This document shows, in pieces, positions 19,561-29,005 of a DNA stretch of 64,000 nucleotides. Each line of letters starts with the position of its first letter. Positions within the stretch are counted from its first letter, which is position 1. The notes under the pieces were generated by a model. The model was not told the origin of the DNA. It did no database searches and worked only from the letters and a program-made list of their open reading frames with translations. Source of the DNA: Nitrobacter winogradskyi Nb-255 (GTDB taxonomy: Bacteria > Pseudomonadota > Alphaproteobacteria > Rhizobiales > Xanthobacteraceae); the NCBI RefSeq assembly GCF_000012725.1, contig NC_007406.1:1144001-1208000 (forward strand), read 5' to 3'. A program made the position numbers and the translations under genes.

Positions 19561-21366
19561 CGCCGACGCGCTCAAGGGAGCCAGCGTCAGCGGCGCTGTC
19601 TCCCGGTGTTGCAGGCGAAAGAACGAAGCATAGCGCCCGCCGCTTCGCAGAAGATCGTCGTGGCGTCCGCGCTCGACGATCTCGCCGTTCTCGACCACGA
19701 GAATGGCGTCGGCGTGCATGATGGTGTGCAGGCGGTGAGCGATCACGATCGTGGTGCGATTTCGGCACAGATGCTCGATCGCCTCCTGCACCTGCTTTTC
19801 GGATTCCGAATCGAGCGCGGCCGTGGCCTCGTCGAGCAGGATGATCGGCGCGTCCTTGATCAGCGCGCGGGCGACGGCGATGCGCTGGCGCTGCCCGCCG
19901 GAGAGCTGGGTGCCGTGCTCGCCCACGGGAGTGTCGTAGCCGAGCGGAAAGCCCGTGATGAAGTCGTGGGCGCAGGCGGCTTTCGCCGCCGCGACGATCT
20001 CGTCCTCGGTAGCGCCAGGGCGGCCGAACGCGATATTCTCGCGGATCGTGGCGCGGAACAGGTAGACGTCCTGGCCGACATAGGACATCTGCCGGCGCAG
20101 CGATGTCCGCGACACGCCGGAGATGGACTGCCCGTCGATCAGGATGTCGCCGTCGGTGACTTCATACAGGCGCAGCAGCAGCGCCAGCACGGTTGATTTT
20201 CCGCCGCCCGAGGGGCCGACCAGCGCCGTCATCCTGCCCGGCTCCGCGATGAAGCTCATGCGCTTGAGCACGGGCTCGTCCGGGCGATAGGCGAATGTGA
20301 CATCCCGCAACTCGACGCGGGCGTCGGTCAGTTGCAGCGCCGGCTTGTCGCTGTCGTCGGGTTCGCTGGCGGGGCTGTCCACGATCTCAAGCAGCTTGCG
20401 CGCGCCGATCAGGCTGCTGTTGAGTTCGATGTTGAGACGGGCCAGCCGCTTGGCGGGCTCATAGGCCAGCAGGAAGGCGGTGAGGAAGGAAAAGAACTGG
20501 CCCGGCGTCGCGCCCATGGCGACGACGCGATAGCCGCCATACATCAGTCCGCCGGCGATGGCGAAACCGCCGAGCGTTTCCATCAGCGGGCTGGCGCGGT
20601 TCGAAACCCGCGCCATCTTGTTGTTGGTCTGCTCGACGGCGGTGATGCTGGCGTCGATCCGCTCGCGCATGGTCTGTTCGAGCGTGAACGCCTTGACGGT
20701 CCGAATGCCTTGCAGCGACTCCTGCATCGTCTCCATGATATCGGCGGTGCCATGGAACTGGCTGTGCGCCAGTCCCTTGATGCGCTTCACCAGCTTGCGC
20801 AGTACGATCATCGCGGGCGGCGCCACCAGCGCGCCAAACAGCGACATATAGGGATCCTGCATCACCATCACGGTGACGAGTGCGATCAGCGACAGCAGAT
20901 CGCGCCCCACCGCGTTGATCAGCAGGCTGAGCACCTGCGTCACCGAGGTCGCGCCGGCCGTGAGCCGCGCGAGAAATTCCGATGAATGCCGTTGCGAGAA
21001 ATAGCCGATGCTCTCGCTCATCAGCTTGGCGAACAAGCGGCGCTGATTATTGGCGAGGATCGCGTTGCTGATCTGGGACAGGATCACGGAATGACCGTAG
21101 GTCGCCGCGCCCTTGGCCACGAAGATGGCGAGCACCACGGTGGACAGCATGAAAATGCCGCGCACGTTGCGGTCCACGTAAGCCTGATTGATGACCTCAC
21201 CGAGCAGGTAGGCCGACGTCGCCGTCGCCGCCGCGGAGACGGCCATCAGCGCGAATGCGGCGAGGTAGCGCCGCCAATAGGCCATGCCCTGTTCCGTGAC
21301 CAGGCGGCGGATAAGGATGGCCGCGCCATAGGGGTCATCGGTGATTTTCTTCGGAGGCTCGGTCAT
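19558..21366 (-). CDS. MsbA-like ABC exporter (fused membrane and ATPase domains)
   Basis: A 602-residue half-transporter: six membrane segments in roughly residues 30-320 followed by an ABC ATPase domain with Walker A GPSGGGKST, signature LSGGQRQRIAVARAL, Walker B IILLDEATAALDSES and the H-loop IAHRLHT. Architecture matches MsbA/LptA-type lipid exporters, and it lies beside lipopolysaccharide genes, so lipid A-core export is plausible; drug or other lipid export cannot be excluded. The ATG at 21366 begins MTEPPKKITDD; the upstream open frame is unrelated. The stop codon overlaps the end of the repeat at 19459-19560. Confidence 0.9.
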   Translation of the reverse strand: MTEPPKKITDDPYGAAILIRRLVTEQGMAYWRRYLAAFALMAVSAAATATSAYLLGEVINQAYVDRNVRGIFMLSTVVLAIFVAKGAATYGHSVILSQISNAILANNQRRLFAKLMSESIGYFSQRHSSEFLARLTAGATSVTQVLSLLINAVGRDLLSLIALVTVMVMQDPYMSLFGALVAPPAMIVLRKLVKRIKGLAHSQFHGTADIMETMQESLQGIRTVKAFTLEQTMRERIDASITAVEQTNNKMARVSNRASPLMETLGGFAIAGGLMYGGYRVVAMGATPGQFFSFLTAFLLAYEPAKRLARLNIELNSSLIGARKLLEIVDSPASEPDDSDKPALQLTDARVELRDVTFAYRPDEPVLKRMSFIAEPGRMTALVGPSGGGKSTVLALLLRLYEVTDGDILIDGQSISGVSRTSLRRQMSYVGQDVYLFRATIRENIAFGRPGATEDEIVAAAKAACAHDFITGFPLGYDTPVGEHGTQLSGGQRQRIAVARALIKDAPIILLDEATAALDSESEKQVQEAIEHLCRNRTTIVIAHRLHTIMHADAILVVENGEIVERGRHDDLLRSGGRYASFFRLQHRETAPLTLAPLSASA

Positions 21367-21485
21367 CGCGTTCCATTGACGCCGTGAATCGGTTGTCGCC
21401 CGCGCGTCAGGGGTGTTGCGAAAGCTCAGATTCCATGCCCGCAATAACGGTCTTTTTCAAGCCAAAACCGGTTCCGTCCGGCTTG

Positions 21486-22496
21486 TCAGGCCGATACCGC
21501 GAGCGCATCGGTGGCGTGCCGCTGCGCCAGCTTCTCTTCCCAGGCGAGCGCATGCGCGGCGATGGTGGCGAGATCGTCGTATTGCGGCGTCCAGTCGAGC
21601 GCGGCGCGAATCCGGCTCGTGTCGGCGATCATGGTCATGATGTCGCCGGGGCGTCGATCGGAATAGTGAACCGCGAAGTTGCGGCCACAGACCCGACGCA
21701 CCGCCTCGATCGTTTCCAGAACCGAGTAGCCGCGTCCGTATCCGCAGTTCAGCGTGGTCGAGCCTCCGCCGTTTCGCAGGTACGTCAGCGCGGCGCGATG
21801 GGCCTGCGCCAGATCGCTGACGTGGATGAAGTCGCGAATGCAGCTTCCATCCGGCGTCGGATAGTCGGTGCCGAACACGTCGATCTTGGCGCGCTGACCG
21901 GTCGCGACTTCGACCGCGATCTTCAGAAGATGCGTGGCGCCGGCGGTCTGAAGCCCGATCCGCGCCTGCGGATCGGCGCCCGCGACGTTGAAGTAGCGCA
22001 GCACGACGTAATTCAGGTCGTGAGCGGAGCCGACATCGTGCAGCATGATTTCCGTCATCAGCTTCGACGACCCGTAAGGAGAGAGCGGCCGGGTCGGCGC
22101 CTCTTCCGCGACCGGCATCTGGTCGGGATTGCCGTAGACGGCGGCGGTCGATGAGAAGATGAAGCGGTTGACGCCGCATTTGACGGCGGCGTTCAGCAGG
22201 TTGCGGGTCGTCATCGTGTTGTTGCGATAGTAGGCGAGCGGATCGCGCATCGAATCGGGCACCACCACGGAACCCGCGAAGTGAATGATGCTTTCGATGC
22301 CGTGCTGGGCGATGACGTTCTCGACAAGATTTTCGTCCCCGGCGTCGCCGATGAACAGCGGCACGCCCTCGGGCAGCGCCGAGGAGAAGCCGGTGGACAG
22401 GTTGTCGATCACGACGACATTCTCGCCGGCCTCGGCCAGCGCGAGCACCATATGACTGCCGATGTAGCCGGCGCCGCCCGTAACAAGCACGGTCAT
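21486..22496 (-). CDS. galE: UDP-glucose 4-epimerase
   Basis: NAD-dependent SDR enzyme interconverting UDP-Glc and UDP-Gal for surface polysaccharide. The 336-residue product has the Rossmann motif VTGGAGYIGSHM, the catalytic SSTAAVYG and YGSSK (Ser and YxxxK), GADPQARIG and GYGRGYSVLE, all GalE-specific. The ATG at 22496 follows GAGCAGAT; the upstream extension is dismissed. Divergent from waaC with about 180 bp between. Confidence 0.94.
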   Translation of the reverse strand: MTVLVTGGAGYIGSHMVLALAEAGENVVVIDNLSTGFSSALPEGVPLFIGDAGDENLVENVIAQHGIESIIHFAGSVVVPDSMRDPLAYYRNNTMTTRNLLNAAVKCGVNRFIFSSTAAVYGNPDQMPVAEEAPTRPLSPYGSSKLMTEIMLHDVGSAHDLNYVVLRYFNVAGADPQARIGLQTAGATHLLKIAVEVATGQRAKIDVFGTDYPTPDGSCIRDFIHVSDLAQAHRAALTYLRNGGGSTTLNCGYGRGYSVLETIEAVRRVCGRNFAVHYSDRRPGDIMTMIADTSRIRAALDWTPQYDDLATIAAHALAWEEKLAQRHATDALAVSA

Positions 22497-22680
22497 ATCT
22501 GCTCCTTTCGCCTCAGCTGTGCGGCAGGTACCGCGTTCGCCGAAGTTTCCCACAAAAGGATGGAATTGCCGTATAGCATGACCGTGATCGGCCGGATTTC
22601 GTCTGTCTGACCTCGGGATTCGACATTATGGTTGCCAAACTGTAACGGGAACCGGTTCTCCCCTGGCCCTGCGGCAGCCG

Positions 22681-23625
22681 ATGACCGACGTCCTCATCAT
22701 CAAGACATCCTCGCTCGGCGACGTCGTGCATCAGATGCCGGCGATCGTCGATGCGGCGCGCGCATGTCCGCGGTTGCGGCTGACGTGGCTGGTCGAAGAG
22801 GCGTTCGCGCCGCTGGTGCGGCTGCATCCGTCGGTCGCTGATGTCATTCCTGTCGCGACGCGGCGCTGGCGTTCGCAACTCGGAGCCATCGCCACGTGGC
22901 GCGAGATCGGCGCGTTCCGGGCGCGGCTGCGCCGGCAGGCGTTCGAAAAGGTGATCGATACCCAAGGTCTTATCCGCTCCGCGATCATGGCCCGCGTCTC
23001 ACGCGGCGCGCGCCACGGCTACGATGCGCGCAGCATTCGCGAACCGTTGGCCGCGCGTTTCTACGATGTCCGGCACACGGTTGGTCGCGACCTTCACGCC
23101 GTGACGCGCAACCGGCTGCTGACAGGTCTCTCGCTCGGGTACGATCCAACCGGGGATGTCGATTATGGTCTCCGTTCTCCGGCGCGAACGGAGGGTCAGC
23201 GCTATGCCGTATTGCTTCACGGCACCTCCCGGCTCTCGAAAACGTGGCGCGCGGAGGATTGGATCGAAACCGGCCGCTGGCTACAGGCGAACGGATTGCA
23301 GACCGTGCTGCCCTGGGGCACCGAGGCCGAGCGCCTGTTATCCGAGCGGCTGTCAGGAGAAATCGCGGGCAGTCGCGTCCAGCCGCGCCAGAGCCTTGAT
23401 CTGACCGCGCGCATGATCGGCAATGCGGCGTTGGTGATCGGCGTCGACACCGGGTTGATGCATCTCGCCGCGGCCTATCGGGTGCCGCTCATCGGCATCT
23501 ATGTCAGTACCGATCCCGGCCTGACGGGGCCGATGGGCGCCGGACGCATGGCGGTTCTTGGCGGCAAGAGCGGTCCGCCTCCCGCGGGGCAGGTGATCGA
23601 TGCCGCGGAGCGATTGCTTGCTTAG
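22681..23625 (+). CDS. waaC: Lipopolysaccharide heptosyltransferase I
   Basis: GT9-family transferase adding the first heptose to Kdo in the inner core from ADP-heptose. The 314-residue product starts DVLIIKTSSLGDVVHQMPA, the GT9 acceptor-side loop with an Asp general base, and ends with the donor-side TGLMHLAAAYRVPLIGIYV. Relatives annotated WaaC share the QGLIRSAI and LHGTSRLSKTW runs. Its stop overlaps the convergent gmhB stop by 4 bp. Adjacent heptose genes support the assignment. Confidence 0.88.
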   Translation: MTDVLIIKTSSLGDVVHQMPAIVDAARACPRLRLTWLVEEAFAPLVRLHPSVADVIPVATRRWRSQLGAIATWREIGAFRARLRRQAFEKVIDTQGLIRSAIMARVSRGARHGYDARSIREPLAARFYDVRHTVGRDLHAVTRNRLLTGLSLGYDPTGDVDYGLRSPARTEGQRYAVLLHGTSRLSKTWRAEDWIETGRWLQANGLQTVLPWGTEAERLLSERLSGEIAGSRVQPRQSLDLTARMIGNAALVIGVDTGLMHLAAAYRVPLIGIYVSTDPGLTGPMGAGRMAVLGGKSGPPPAGQVIDAAERLLA

Positions 23626-24176
23626 ATACGTGGTGTGATCACATCGGATATCTCCGCAAGCACCCGCGCGACGAATGCGTCGAGGTCGCCGCCGGGAAAC
23701 AGGAATCCCGGAATTCCCGCGCCGGCCGCGGCCCTAATGTCGCTGTCGCGGTCGCCGATCGCGAAACTGCCCTGACACCGCACCGGCCAGTGCCGCATCA
23801 GGTCGAGGATCATGCCGGGCTTCGGTTTGCGCCACGGATGATCTTCCAGATATCCGGCGACGCTGCCGTCGGGATGATGCGGGCAATACCTGAAGTCGTC
23901 GATCCGCGCGTCCTGTGACGCCAGATGGGACTGCATCCACCGGTGCAGATCGCGAACGTCGTCTTCACTGAAGAAACCGCGCGCGACTCCGGATTGATTG
24001 GTGAAGATGAAAACGAAATAGCCGGCCTCGTTCAGCCGCCTGATCGCCGGGACGACGCCGGGCATCCAGCGGATGCGGTCTCGGGTACCCATATAGCAGT
24101 CGTCATGATTGATGACGCCGTCGCGATCCAGGAACGCCGCCGGCCCGGAAGCCGGAACGATGTCGCCGCGGCTCAC
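23622..24176 (-). CDS. gmhB: D-glycero-D-manno-heptose-1,7-bisphosphate 7-phosphatase
   Basis: HAD phosphatase of ADP-heptose synthesis. The 184-residue product has FLDRDGVIN (DxD nucleophile), TNQSGVARG (motif II) and GDRDSDIRAA (motif IV). The zinc-knuckle region reads CPHHPDG...EDHPWRKPKPGM: the first CxH pair is present but the usual CxC before RKP is replaced by His-Pro-Trp, so the zinc site is probably absent or altered. Overlaps gmhA by 4 bp and waaC by 4 bp, a compact arrangement. Confidence 0.9.
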   Translation of the reverse strand: MSRGDIVPASGPAAFLDRDGVINHDDCYMGTRDRIRWMPGVVPAIRRLNEAGYFVFIFTNQSGVARGFFSEDDVRDLHRWMQSHLASQDARIDDFRYCPHHPDGSVAGYLEDHPWRKPKPGMILDLMRHWPVRCQGSFAIGDRDSDIRAAAGAGIPGFLFPGGDLDAFVARVLAEISDVITPRI

Positions 24177-24766
24177 CTGTCGCTGTCTCCGTCCGCCAGC
24201 GCGTGCTCGACGGTATCGCAGATCGCATGAGCCGCGGTCATGTGGATCTGCTGGATCACCGGGGTGTCGTCACTCGGCGCGACGAGGAGATGATCGCAGA
24301 CCTCCCGCAGGCTTTGCCCCTTGAGGCCGGTGAAGCCCGCGGTGACAAGTCCAAGCCGTCGCGCGGCGTCAAGCGCCGTGAGAATGTTCGGCGACCGTCC
24401 CGAGGTGGACAGCGCCAGCAGGATGTCGCCAGGCCGGCCCAGACTTTCGATCTGCCGGCAGAAAATCCGCTCGAAGCCGTAATCGTTGGAGATGGCGGTG
24501 AGGGCGGACGTATCGGTTGTCAGGGCGATGGCGGCGTAACCCGGACGTTCCTTCCTGTAGCGCCCGACGATTTCCGAGGCGATGTGTTGGGCGTCGGCGG
24601 CGCTTCCGCCGTTGCCGATCAGAAGCACCTTGTTTCCGGAACGCAGCGCGTCGATGATCGTGACGGCAATCTCGCTTGCGGCGGCGAGCAACGTCGTGTC
24701 GTTGGCTGCGCGCTGAAGGGCCGCAAGCGATTGCTGAAAATGGACCGCGATCGGATTCTGGCTCAA
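24173..24766 (-). CDS. gmhA: Sedoheptulose-7-phosphate isomerase
   Basis: First step of ADP-heptose synthesis, converting sedoheptulose 7-phosphate to heptose 7-phosphate. The 197-residue SIS-domain product has LIGNGGSAADAQHIASEIVG, the phosphate-binding LALSTSGRSPN, and the C-terminal IQQIHMTAAHAIC with the active-site histidine. Translation is likely coupled to gmhB through the 4-bp overlap. Confidence 0.94.
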   Translation of the reverse strand: MSQNPIAVHFQQSLAALQRAANDTTLLAAASEIAVTIIDALRSGNKVLLIGNGGSAADAQHIASEIVGRYRKERPGYAAIALTTDTSALTAISNDYGFERIFCRQIESLGRPGDILLALSTSGRSPNILTALDAARRLGLVTAGFTGLKGQSLREVCDHLLVAPSDDTPVIQQIHMTAAHAICDTVEHALADGDSDR

Positions 24767-24836
24767 GACGCACCTTTGTCACCGTGACGGATATCAGTGG
24801 TAATGAGTGCGTCATGTCCACGCAAGCATGCCCGCG

Positions 24837-25907
24837 TCAACGAGCGTCGCGCATCCCGGCTTCCGCAAGCACCCGTTCCGCGATGGCCATCACCTCAGCC
24901 GCCGGGATATCCTTCATGCAGCGATGGTCGTTCCGGGTGCAGACCGGACGATGGCACGGCTGGCACGGGAGGGGCGTTTTCGCCTGGATCGTCGCGGCGA
25001 GGCCGTTCAGGGGTCCCCAGTGATAGGGACTGGTCGGCCCGAAGATTCCCATCGTCGGCGTTCCGAGCGCAGCCGCAACGTGCATCAAACCGGAGTCGTT
25101 CGATATGGCGATGGTGGCCCCCGCCATCGCCAGAATGCCGTTTCGCAGGTCGTGACCCGTCAGATCCCGAACCCGAGGCCCCCCGGTTGCAACGATGTCG
25201 GTCGCCAGCGCCTTTTCCTTGGGGCCGCCGACGACCCAGATATCGATTCCGCGCTCAGCCAGTCCGCGGGCGGCTTCGGCAAAGTAGCTCCAGCGCTTGC
25301 TCGGGCCGACCGCCCCCGGCGCCAGCGCCACTGCCGGTCCCGTGCCAAGTCCCTGCGCCTGCCGCCAGCGGGCGACGTCTTCGCCGGATACCCGAAGCTG
25401 CGGCGCGGGCCATTCAGGCGGCCGCGCCGCTCCGGCGGGAAGCGCCAGGGAAGCCTTGCGGTCAATCATGCGCGGCAGCGCCCTTTCGCCCCAGCGCCAG
25501 CGGTTGATCAGGCCGAAACGTGCCTCGCCGACAAAACCGACCCGTTCCGGGATGCCGGCCAGCGTGGGTGCGATCGCCGATTTCCAGGTGCGCGGCAGGA
25601 CGAGGGCTGTTCCATACCCCCGTGCGCGCAACCGCCGGGCGAGACCCCACTGTTGGGCGAGCGCCAGCCGGCTTCGGGGCAGGTCCCAGACCACGCCGGC
25701 GCGTACGCCCGGCATGTAATCCACCAGCGGCGCGCAGAGCGTTGTCACCAGCAGGTCCACCGGTCGATTCGGCCAGCGCTGCTTGAGGACCCGCACCACC
25801 GTATGGCCGCGCACGAAATCGCCGATCCACATATAGGGAATGATCAGAATGGGCCGGGTATCGTCCGGGTCGACCATTTCCGGCTCATATGATGAATCTG
25901 TGTTCAT
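24837..25907 (-). CDS. waaF: Lipopolysaccharide heptosyltransferase II
   Basis: GT9-family transferase adding the second inner-core heptose. The roughly 356-residue product has ILIIPYMWIGDFVRGHTVV at the N-terminus, PGAVGPSKRWS in the middle and the donor-site SNDSGLMHVAAALGTPTMGIFGPTSPYHW, characteristic of WaaF; the cysteine-rich CQPCHRPVCTRNDHRCM tail is also typical. A GTG at 25934 is an alternative start nine codons upstream. Probably cotranscribed with gmhA and gmhB. Confidence 0.9.
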   Translation of the reverse strand: MNTDSSYEPEMVDPDDTRPILIIPYMWIGDFVRGHTVVRVLKQRWPNRPVDLLVTTLCAPLVDYMPGVRAGVVWDLPRSRLALAQQWGLARRLRARGYGTALVLPRTWKSAIAPTLAGIPERVGFVGEARFGLINRWRWGERALPRMIDRKASLALPAGAARPPEWPAPQLRVSGEDVARWRQAQGLGTGPAVALAPGAVGPSKRWSYFAEAARGLAERGIDIWVVGGPKEKALATDIVATGGPRVRDLTGHDLRNGILAMAGATIAISNDSGLMHVAAALGTPTMGIFGPTSPYHWGPLNGLAATIQAKTPLPCQPCHRPVCTRNDHRCMKDIPAAEVMAIAERVLAEAGMRDAR

Positions 25908-25944
25908 ATCTTGATCGACGTGCGATGGGATCACGATCCGGGGT

Positions 25945-25960
25945 CGAAGACCGGTCTTCG
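25945..25960. promoter_or_regulatory. Perfect 16-bp palindrome upstream of waaF
   Basis: CGAAGACCGGTCTTCG is a perfect loopless palindrome 38 bp before the waaF start in the 352-bp divergent waaF-hldD spacer. Position suggests an operator, but no known binding consensus is recognised. Confidence 0.35.
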
Positions 25961-26162
25961 GTATCCGCTCCGACCGGTGAGGTAAAGTTATCTCGCTCGC
26001 TGTTTTTCACGATCCGATCGTCTCCCTTAAGGCTCACCAAAGTTGCCTCGCAGGCTGGAGTGGGGCAAACCGGGATGCGAATGTTGGAATCGGACCACTA
26101 GCGTACTCCGCAAAAGTGGATACCGGTCTTGTGATCGGAGCACGCGCAAGTTCTTGATTAAG

Positions 26163-26214
26163 AGCGTTTTCTTTACGCGAACCGGATTCCACTTAGCTGG
26201 AAAAGGCTCTAGAG
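26163..26214. repeat. Dispersed GCGTTTTC-family repeat
   Basis: AGCGTTTTCTTTACGCGAAC, CGGATTCCACTTAGCTGG, GGCTCTAGA; lies 46 bp before hldD. Preceded at about 26111 by a related fragment AAAAGTGGATACCGGTC. Together with the palindrome at 25945 these are all I can name in the 25908-26259 spacer. Confidence 0.75.
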
Positions 26215-26259
26215 TCTGATCCAACTACAAAGCAGGCGCATATTCGGGACGGGGACATC

Positions 26260-27240
26260 ATGCTGCTTGTAACCGGAGGCGCCGGTTTTATCGGATCGAA
26301 TCTCGTGGCCGCGTTGAATGACGCCGGGCGAGGCGATGTGGTTGTGTGCGATGCGCTGGGGCATGACGGCAAGTGGCGCAACCTCGCCAAACGGCAGCTT
26401 GCGGATGTCGTTCCGCCCGCGGAACTGACGTGTTGGCTCGATGGCCGCCGCCTCGACGCCGTCTTTCATCTCGGCGCGATCTCCGAGACGACCGCGACCG
26501 ATGGCGATCTCGTCATCGAGACCAATTTCCGGCTGTCGCTGCGATTGCTCGACTGGTGCGCCGGGACCGCGACGCCTTTCATCTATGCCTCGTCGGCATC
26601 GACTTACGGCGACGGCGCGCAGGGCTTTCGCGACGATCAATCGTTGGCCGCGTTGCGCGCGCTACGGCCGATGAATCTCTACGGCTGGAGCAAGCACCTG
26701 TTCGACATGGCCGTCGTGGGCCGCGCCGCCCAAGGCGGTGCTTTGCCGCCGCAATGGGCCGGCCTGAAGTTCTTCAACGTGTTCGGACCGAATGAGTATC
26801 ACAAAGGCTCCATGATGAGCGTGCTGACGCGTCGTTTCGACGACGTCAAGGCGGGTCGTCCTGTGCAGTTGTTCAAGTCGCATCGGGGGGGCATCGCCGA
26901 CGGCGATCAGCGCCGGGACTTCATCTACGTCGACGACGTCGTCCGCGTGATGATGTGGCTGCTGGCCACGCCTTCCGTGAGCGGCCTTTTCAATGTAGGA
27001 ACCGGCAAGGCCCGTAGTTTTCGCGACCTGATGACGGCGGCCTATGCTTCGCTCGGCGCAAGGCCGAACATCGAATATATCGATATGCCCGAACAGATTC
27101 GCGGCGCTTACCAGTACTTTACGCAGGCCGATGTCGCCCGCTTGCAAGGCGCGGGCTATAACGGCGGCTTCACGCCTCTGGAAGAAGCCGTGGATGCCTA
27201 TGTCAAAGGCTATCTCGATCGCGACGATCGCTTTCGCTGA
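26260..27240 (+). CDS. hldD: ADP-L-glycero-D-manno-heptose 6-epimerase
   Basis: Last step of ADP-heptose synthesis, inverting C6. The 326-residue SDR has LLVTGGAGFIGSNL, SSASTYGDG and YGWSKHLFD (catalytic YxxxK), and the HldD-specific FNVFGPNEYHKGSMMSV and NVGTGKARSF. The ATG follows CGGGACGGGGACATC. Divergent from waaF and followed, after a 230-bp repeat-filled gap, by hldE. Confidence 0.95.
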   Translation: MLLVTGGAGFIGSNLVAALNDAGRGDVVVCDALGHDGKWRNLAKRQLADVVPPAELTCWLDGRRLDAVFHLGAISETTATDGDLVIETNFRLSLRLLDWCAGTATPFIYASSASTYGDGAQGFRDDQSLAALRALRPMNLYGWSKHLFDMAVVGRAAQGGALPPQWAGLKFFNVFGPNEYHKGSMMSVLTRRFDDVKAGRPVQLFKSHRGGIADGDQRRDFIYVDDVVRVMMWLLATPSVSGLFNVGTGKARSFRDLMTAAYASLGARPNIEYIDMPEQIRGAYQYFTQADVARLQGAGYNGGFTPLEEAVDAYVKGYLDRDDRFR

Positions 27241-27245
27241 TGCGC

Positions 27246-27452
27246 TGGAGCATGATCCCGGAAAGTCGAACCGGTTGTCGGATAAGATCGTGCTCGACCG
27301 AAGGACAGGGCCTGGGACGGGTTCAACGCGATTGGACCAGACTGCCAGAGCCTTTCCGCTTCTGTTTGAATCAGAAGCGGGGTTCTATGATATTGTTTTG
27401 ACGCGTTTTCTTCACGCGAACAGGTCATCCACTTCGCTCGAAAACGCTCTAG
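27246..27452. repeat. Dispersed composite repeat between hldD and hldE
   Basis: The longest copy: GGAGCATGATCCCGGAAAG block, then GGTTCAACGCGATTGG, a hairpin CGCTTCTG...CAGAAGCG, TTGACGCGTTTTCTTCACGC and CACTTCGCTCGAAAACGCTC. It joins the two repeat types found separately elsewhere, so it may show the full-length element. Confidence 0.8.
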
Positions 27453-27470
27453 CAACGAGTGAAGGGTTTG

Positions 27471-28937
27471 ATGATCGATTTTGACGGCTTGTCTAATGCG
27501 TTTTCCGGCCAGACGGTGCTCTGTGTCGGCGACCTGATGCTCGACGAGTTCGTGTACGGCGAAATTTCGCGGATTTCGCCGGAGGCTCCGGCCCCGGTCA
27601 TCGCGGTTCAGCGAAGCGAAACCAACGTCGGCGGGGCCGGCAATGTGGCGCGCAACATCGCCGCGCTCGGCGCGCGCTGCATCTTCGTCGGATTGGCCGG
27701 AGAGGATGACGCGGGCGCGAGGCTGCGGGACACGCTTTCGCGGGAACGCCTGATCGAGCCGTTGTTGATTTCAGATCCGGCGCGCTCGACGACGCGCAAG
27801 GTGCGTTTCGTTTCGGAGCATTTTTCGACCCACATGCTGCGCGCGGATTGGGAAACGCTTGCTCCGGCGTCGGGGGAGGTGGAGCAGGCCCTGATCGATG
27901 CGATTCTGCCGCAACTGCCATGCGCCGACATCGTATTGTTGTCCGACTATGCCAAGGGAGTGCTGACCACGCGGGTGATCCGCAGCGTCATCGACGGCGC
28001 GCGCCGGTTGGGCAAGCGCGTGATCGTCGATCCGAAGAGCGCCGATTTCGGCATCTATCGCGGCGCGACGCTCCTCACGCCAAACAGCAAGGAATTCACG
28101 GACGCAACCGGTCGCCGCGCGGATGATCAGGCAAGCCTTGCGAAGGCTGCGCGAGACCTGATGCGGATCGCGGAATGCGAAGCCTTGCTGGTGACGCAAA
28201 GCGAGCGCGGCATGACGCTCGTGCCGGGCGAGGGCGAGGTCATTCATGTTCCCGCTCACACCGTCAAGGTCCGCGATGTGACGGGCGCCGGCGACACCGT
28301 CGTCGCCACGCTCGCGGTTTCGCTCGCGGCGGGCGCGGACTGGGAAGCCGCGTTGCGGACGGCGAGCGCGGCGGCCGCCGTCGCTGTCGCCAAGAGTGGC
28401 ACCGCGATCGTCACGCTCGCGGAACTGCGCCGCAATATCCTGCCGCCGGCCTCCCTGGCCGCCGAGGAGAAGATCGCGCGATCGGCAGGCGACCTTGATC
28501 AACACCTGACGGCATGGCGTGAACAGGGTCTGCGGATCGGCTTCACCAATGGCTGCTTCGATATCCTGCATCCCGGCCACGTCAAGGTGCTGACCGGCGC
28601 GCGGGCTGCGTGCGATCGGCTGATTGTCGGATTGAACAGCGATGCGTCCGTGAAGCGGCTGAAGGGCGAGGGCCGTCCGATCCAGAACGAGCGCGCGCGC
28701 GCGGAAGTGCTTGCCGCGCTCGAAGCCGTCGATCTCGTCGCGATCTTCGAGGAAGACACGCCGCTGAACCTGATCGGGCGAATCCAGCCGAACGTGCTCG
28801 TCAAGGGCGGGGATTATTCTCTTGAGCAAGTCGTCGGTCAGGAGCTAGTGACTGCACGAGGCGGCGAGGTTATTCTGATCGACATCCTGCAAGGATTCAG
28901 CACGACATCGCTGGTGAAGCGCGCCGGAGGGGCATGA
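27471..28937 (+). CDS. hldE: Bifunctional heptose 7-phosphate kinase / heptose 1-phosphate adenylyltransferase
   Basis: Makes heptose 1,7-bisphosphate and then ADP-heptose. The 488-residue fusion has a ribokinase-type N-terminal domain ([30 protein letters not shown], and [13 protein letters not shown] near residue 275) and a C-terminal nucleotidyltransferase domain from about residue 345 with [17 protein letters not shown] (HxGH). The ATG at 27471 has AAGGG seven bases before it; a GTG at 27459 is less likely. Completes the heptose set with gmhA, gmhB and hldD. Confidence 0.95.
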   Translation: MIDFDGLSNAFSGQTVLCVGDLMLDEFVYGEISRISPEAPAPVIAVQRSETNVGGAGNVARNIAALGARCIFVGLAGEDDAGARLRDTLSRERLIEPLLISDPARSTTRKVRFVSEHFSTHMLRADWETLAPASGEVEQALIDAILPQLPCADIVLLSDYAKGVLTTRVIRSVIDGARRLGKRVIVDPKSADFGIYRGATLLTPNSKEFTDATGRRADDQASLAKAARDLMRIAECEALLVTQSERGMTLVPGEGEVIHVPAHTVKVRDVTGAGDTVVATLAVSLAAGADWEAALRTASAAAAVAVAKSGTAIVTLAELRRNILPPASLAAEEKIARSAGDLDQHLTAWREQGLRIGFTNGCFDILHPGHVKVLTGARAACDRLIVGLNSDASVKRLKGEGRPIQNERARAEVLAALEAVDLVAIFEEDTPLNLIGRIQPNVLVKGGDYSLEQVVGQELVTARGGEVILIDILQGFSTTSLVKRAGGA

Positions 28938-29005
28938 TCGATCGTGTTCGACCGGCGCTTCCCCGTATCCCAATGACTTTCCGCCTCTGACGATCTGGAC
29001 GACGT

